DNA of 15,456 nucleotides, taken from positions 1 through 15,456 of the forward strand of contig DYBQ01000056.1 in the NCBI GenBank assembly GCA_019418545.1. The letters run 5' to 3'. How positions within the stretch are numbered: the stretch's first letter is position 1; every line of letters begins with the position of its first letter. A program made the translations under genes and the position numbers. The notes beneath the pieces were generated by a model. It was not told the DNA's origin and did no database searches. It saw only the letters and a list, made by a program, of their open reading frames with translations. This document shows positions 12,713-15,456 of this stretch, one piece after another. Source of the DNA: Clostridiales bacterium (GTDB lineage Bacteria; Bacillota; Clostridia; Oscillospirales; Acutalibacteraceae).

Positions 12713-12738
12713 TATATATATGCGCGAATATTTCTATC

Positions 12739-12771
12739 AAGCGGCAGCCTTTAAAAGCTGTCGCTTTTTAT
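12739..12771 (+). terminator. Second hairpin between sigE and the phosphatase gene
   Basis: AAGCGGCAGC (12739-12748) and GCTGTCGCTT (12757-12766) pair over 10 bases with one G-T wobble. TTTA follows on the plus strand and runs into the phosphatase stop codon. On the minus strand there is no T run, so it acts as a plus-strand backup terminator or as a 3'-end stabilising hairpin for the phosphatase mRNA. Confidence 0.55.
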
Positions 12772-13502
12772 TCTGTTTCGGTAGGAGTATCCGTGTTTTC
12801 CTCCGCTTCATTTTTTCCATAGGCCCGGTTGGCAGCTTCCCTCGCCAAATCGATTACAGTATGGTCAACCGGTGCAGGTTTATCGCCGCTTCTGGGAAGT
12901 GTTTCAAACACCTCGGCCACCATCCCGCGCATCCACAAGCCGGGGGTAATCCGCAGGGAATAGCCGCAGCCCGGCTCGCACATCCAGTCATAAAACGGTG
13001 CTTTCGGCAGGCCATAGGCGCTGAGAATGGTCATCATCACACCGCCGGGAATGACCAGTACGGAAGTATAGGTGTGGCTGCGGATTAAGTCCTCCACCAG
13101 CTTTTCAAAGGCCGCGCATACCCGGTGCATAAACACGGCCCCGTCCTCTCCGTTTGGCGGGGAGACCTGCGGGCCTCCGGCCACCCAGCTGGAAAAAGCA
13201 GGGTCGCTTTTTTCCAGCTCCGAAGCGGTTTTGTCCTCCCAGTCTCCAAAATCACACTCCTCCATGCCGGGCACATCGGTTTGCGGCTTTCCCGGATAGA
13301 GAATGGTTAGAGTGTCCCGGCAGCGGGTGCTGGGGCTGCAATAAAAAGCGTCAGCCTCGGGATATTCATACTTGCTTTTCAGTTCTGCCAGTGCTTTCAC
13401 GGTAGCCATGGCCAAAGGCGAATCTGTGCGTCCAATATATTTTCCCTGCAGGTTTCCCGCAGAGGCTCCATGACGAATGAGATGAATGACATATGACTTC
13501 AT
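12768..13502 (-). CDS. Histidine phosphatase family protein with His-to-Pro change at the second catalytic site
   Basis: A 244-residue protein of the histidine phosphatase (phosphoglycerate mutase/CobC-like) superfamily. The N-terminal LIRHGAS (8-14) supplies the phospho-accepting His11 and Arg10. SPSTRCRDT (56-64) supplies Arg60, and MEECDFGDWED (80-90) supplies the acid/base Glu81. The second conserved motif, normally HGG, reads VLVIPGGVMM (148-157): the His is Pro152 (codon CCC, one base from CAC). It could be inactive, have altered activity, or act as a binding protein. The C-terminal tail (about 220-244) is acidic and probably disordered. Monocistronic, convergent with sigE and divergent from the XRE regulator. 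The ATG is preceded by AAAGGGAGC. Confidence 0.85.
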   Translation of the reverse strand: MKSYVIHLIRHGASAGNLQGKYIGRTDSPLAMATVKALAELKSKYEYPEADAFYCSPSTRCRDTLTILYPGKPQTDVPGMEECDFGDWEDKTASELEKSDPAFSSWVAGGPQVSPPNGEDGAVFMHRVCAAFEKLVEDLIRSHTYTSVLVIPGGVMMTILSAYGLPKAPFYDWMCEPGCGYSLRITPGLWMRGMVAEVFETLPRSGDKPAPVDHTVIDLAREAANRAYGKNEAEENTDTPTETE

Positions 13503-13524
13503 AAAATGTGCTCCCTTTTTAAAA

Positions 13525-13571
13525 ATATACTATATATAGCGCTTTACAAAATGTTGTAATTGCGATATACT
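13525..13571. promoter_or_regulatory. Divergent promoters of the XRE regulator and phosphatase genes with a shared dyad
   Basis: Plus strand: TTTACA (13543-13548), 17 bases, TATACT (13566-13571). Minus strand: TTACAA (13555-13560) and TATATA 17 bases later is the best reading. TTACAA-AATG-TTGTAA (13544-13559), a perfect 6-bp dyad, overlaps both -35 regions, and CTATATATAG (13530-13539) is a 10-bp palindrome. Autoregulation by the XRE protein is plausible. Confidence 0.55.
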
Positions 13572-13707
13572 TTACTGTACGTTATTCGATTTTGTTCGAC
13601 GGAGAAAACGGTTTCTCGAGCTATTTCCAGGCGTTTTTTATGTCCAATATCAGGTTTTAGAAGAAAGAGAAGATGAACGGGAAAAAGTAAGTAAGGCGGA
13701 GGAAAGT

Positions 13708-14409
13708 ATGAATCAACATTTTCCGAGAATATTAACGCTTTTGCGGAAAGAGCGGGGACTCAGCCAAAAAAAGGCGGCAGAGGATTTGGGGGTATCTCAG
13801 GCTCTGCTTTCCCATTATGAAAAAGGAATTCGGGAATGTGGCCTGGATTTTGTAGTACGGGCAGCGGATTATTATCAGGTTTCCTGCGACTATCTGCTGG
13901 GACGTTCTCCCGACAAAACCGGCGCAACCATCACGCTGGAAGATATCCCCGAGCCGGATGCTGCGGGAAAAGAAAACCGGCGCCGGGGCAGCTTGCTGCC
14001 GGTTTTAAATAAGAAATTGCTGGCCAATTCCCTCAATGTGATTTTTGGGGAATTGCAGAAATGCAACAATAAATACCTGACAGCGGAAGTATCGGCCTAT
14101 TTGAATGTGTCTGTCTATAAGGCATTCCGGCTTTTATATTCGGCTAACCCCAAAAATCCGCAGGGAATGTTTGCCGCACCGGAAAAGCTGTATCATGGCC
14201 TGGCAGACGCCGCGCAGAGTATTGCAGAGGCGAAAGCCGCCTGCCTGGCAGAGGGGGAAAAGGCCGGGGAGATGGAAGGCTTGGAAAAGGGGATGGCCCC
14301 TGCCATGACGCCGGAATCCCTTTCGGAAGAGTATCCACTGTTTGCCGCGTCTTTGATGAATCTGATTCAAAATGCGGAAACCCGGATGGGCGTGAAGAAA
14401 AATCCCTGA
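13708..14409 (+). CDS. XRE-family helix-turn-helix transcriptional regulator
   Basis: A 233-residue DNA-binding protein. Residues 6-65 are a canonical HTH_3 domain: RILTLLRKERGLSQKKAAEDLGVSQ with recognition helix SQALLSHYEKG, then ADYYQVSCDYLLGRS. A linker (70-95) leads to a C-terminal helical region (about 96-220) I do not recognise, which may sense a ligand or dimerise. GGAGG lies 5 bases before the ATG. The leader is about 130 bases long and holds the near-repeat TTCGATTTTG/TTCGA (around 13588-13602) but no clear structure. The protein is divergent from the phosphatase gene, with a dyad between them, so self-regulation is likely. Targets are unknown. A terminator follows. Confidence 0.88.
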   Translation: MNQHFPRILTLLRKERGLSQKKAAEDLGVSQALLSHYEKGIRECGLDFVVRAADYYQVSCDYLLGRSPDKTGATITLEDIPEPDAAGKENRRRGSLLPVLNKKLLANSLNVIFGELQKCNNKYLTAEVSAYLNVSVYKAFRLLYSANPKNPQGMFAAPEKLYHGLADAAQSIAEAKAACLAEGEKAGEMEGLEKGMAPAMTPESLSEEYPLFAASLMNLIQNAETRMGVKKNP

Positions 14410-14435
14410 ATACAAACTCTATTATACGATGTTAT

Positions 14436-14475
14436 AAGCGCCTGTGCAAGCGTCCAGCCTGCAGGGCGCTTTTTT
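14436..14475 (+). terminator. Terminator of the XRE regulator gene
   Basis: AAGCGCC (14436-14442) and GGCGCTT (14465-14471) pair around a 22-base loop that can extend the stem with a bulge, followed by TTTTTT (14470-14475). There is no T run on the minus strand, so tcdA, whose stop is at 14481, would need another terminator. Confidence 0.75.
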
Positions 14476-14480
14476 GAGCC

Positions 14481-15194
14481 TTATTTTCCCGCCAGCTCCC
14501 GGATGACCTCACCTGCCAGCACCAGACCTGCCGCAGAGGGGACAAAGGCAATGCTGCCGGGAATGTGCCGCCCGTTTTCCTTTTGGGTTTCGATTTTCTG
14601 CGGCTCTTCCTGGGAATAAACCACCTTCATTTTGCGGATACCTCTTGCCTTTAATTCCCGGCGCATCACACGGGCCAGGGGGCACACGCTGGTTTTATAA
14701 ATATCGCTCACCACAAAAGCCGAGGGGTTCAGCTTATTTCCGGCGCCCATACTGCTAATGATGGGAACCCCGGCCTCCTGTGCCTGCACGGCCAGCTGGA
14801 TTTTCCCCGTCACCATATCAATGGCATCAACAATATAATCGTACTGGGTAAAGTCAAATTCTTTGGCATTGTCAGGGGTAAAAAAGCATGTGTGCAGTGT
14901 CAGCTTGATTTCGGGGTCAATGTCGCGAATCCGCTCGGCCATCACTTCTGTTTTGGGGCGGCCTACTGTGCTTCGCAGGGCAATAATCTGCCGGTTCAGG
15001 TTGGAAACCGATATCGTATCGCCGTCAATCAAATCCAGCGCGCCAATGCCGCTGCGAGCCAGGGCTTCCGCCACATAGCCGCCCACGCCGCCAATCCCGA
15101 ACACGGCCACCCGAGCCTGAGAGAGCCGCTCCATGGCGGAGTCCCCCAGCAAAAGGGCGGTGCGGGACAGCTGCTCTTTTCGAAAATCTGTCAT
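14481..15194 (-). CDS. tcdA: tRNA threonylcarbamoyladenosine dehydratase TcdA (ThiF/E1-like)
   Basis: The 237-residue E1-like enzyme that uses ATP to convert t6A at position 37 of ANN-decoding tRNAs to its cyclic form ct6A. Key elements: FRKEQLSRTALLLG (4-17), the nucleotide-binding GIGGVGGY (33-40), DLIDGDTISVSNLNRQ (54-69) with the adenylation Asp and Arg, VDAIDMVTGK (around 126-135), SSMGAGNKLNP, and CPLARVMRRELKARG, a segment characteristic of the TcdA/YgdL group. Length matches short clostridial TcdA proteins. AAAGGA lies 9 bases before the ATG. It follows the carbon-nitrogen hydrolase by 32 bases and is probably co-transcribed with it. Confidence 0.9.
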   Translation of the reverse strand: MTDFRKEQLSRTALLLGDSAMERLSQARVAVFGIGGVGGYVAEALARSGIGALDLIDGDTISVSNLNRQIIALRSTVGRPKTEVMAERIRDIDPEIKLTLHTCFFTPDNAKEFDFTQYDYIVDAIDMVTGKIQLAVQAQEAGVPIISSMGAGNKLNPSAFVVSDIYKTSVCPLARVMRRELKARGIRKMKVVYSQEEPQKIETQKENGRHIPGSIAFVPSAAGLVLAGEVIRELAGK

Positions 15195-15226
15195 AGAAAA
15201 AATCCTTTCTCTAAAGCCGCCGATTG

Positions 15227-15456
15227 TTAGCGAGCATCCTTCTTTTGATGCAGCCGTATAAAAGGCGGCTCAATTTCTTCCTTCATCAATTCTCCATAGG
15301 CCTTTACTTTGCGGAAGGTGTTGCCCATCATTTCATGCTCGCGATAGGTGCGCAGGGCAGGCAAATCAAATTCTGCCAGAAAAATCCCTTCGTCTTTCTC
15401 TCCGGCAATCAAAATCCGGTTGTCCCGGTCGCCGTTTTTATCCCAAACAATAGGGC
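15227..15456 (-). CDS. Carbon-nitrogen hydrolase (nitrilase superfamily), C-terminal fragment
   Basis: The gene continues past the right edge; only about 75 C-terminal residues are present. The open frame runs to the window end, so the apparent TTG start at 15412 is not the real one. Visible sequence is typical of nitrilase-superfamily tails: PIVWDKNGDRDNRI, then IAGEKDEGIFLAEFDLPALRTYRE (the last strand and helix of the fold) and MMGNTFRKVKAYGEL. The Glu-Lys-Cys catalytic residues lie outside the window. The substrate amide or nitrile cannot be told from this part. It lies 32 bases upstream of tcdA in the same orientation. Confidence 0.82.
   Translation of the reverse strand, partial: PIVWDKNGDRDNRILIAGEKDEGIFLAEFDLPALRTYREHEMMGNTFRKVKAYGELMKEEIEPPFIRLHQKKDAR

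Overview
The window looks like chromosomal DNA of a strictly anaerobic, endospore-forming member of the Clostridia, most likely a gut Oscillospiraceae-type organism. Three things point there: a spoIIGA-sigE sporulation pair, a trimeric NADH-linked [FeFe]-hydrogenase together with a four-subunit 2-oxoacid:ferredoxin oxidoreductase, and moderately G+C-rich genes separated by AT-rich gaps with strong AGGAGG-type ribosome sites. The family-level placement is inference. I see no insertion sequence, phage gene, CRISPR array, rRNA or tRNA.

Layout. 1-262 holds a hydrogenase-operon terminator and low-complexity DNA. 263-5262 (minus) is a five-gene hydrogenase operon, in transcription order hydC, an orphan GHKL-type ATPase, a small HndB-like [2Fe-2S] protein, hydB and hydA. 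Its upstream gap (5263-5632) carries an almost perfect Rex (NADH/NAD+ sensor) operator and a divergent promoter for a SAM-dependent methyltransferase (5633-6388, plus). A bidirectional terminator separates that gene from a second minus-strand operon (6449-9799): a MinD-like ATPase, a 2x[4Fe-4S] ferredoxin subunit, and the alpha, beta and gamma subunits of a 2-oxoacid:ferredoxin oxidoreductase. A divergent promoter region leads to a hotdog acyl-CoA thioesterase (10087-10566, plus), whose stop codon overlaps that of a small cysteine-rich ORF on the other strand.

10761-11060 carries a spoIIG-like promoter with an unusual 22-bp spacer and a Spo0A-box-like element. It drives spoIIGA and sigE (11061-12659, plus), which end at a strong terminator. 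Next come a minus-strand histidine-phosphatase-family gene that lacks the second catalytic His, a divergent XRE regulator, tcdA (minus) and the C-terminal part of a carbon-nitrogen hydrolase that runs off the right edge.

How the genes work together. The oxidoreductase makes acyl-CoA, CO2 and reduced ferredoxin from a 2-oxoacid. The hydrogenase can oxidise reduced ferredoxin together with NADH to release H2. The Rex site ties hydrogenase expression to the NADH/NAD+ ratio. The thioesterase could hydrolyse an acyl-CoA product, but that link rests on position only. SpoIIGA processes pro-sigma-E during sporulation. I found no clear novel defence or mobile system. The most interesting signals are regulatory (spoIIG-type spacing, Rex operator, a dyad over the oxidoreductase promoter) and three altered motifs (hydrogenase L1/L3, three-Cys HndB-like protein, His-to-Pro in the phosphatase).
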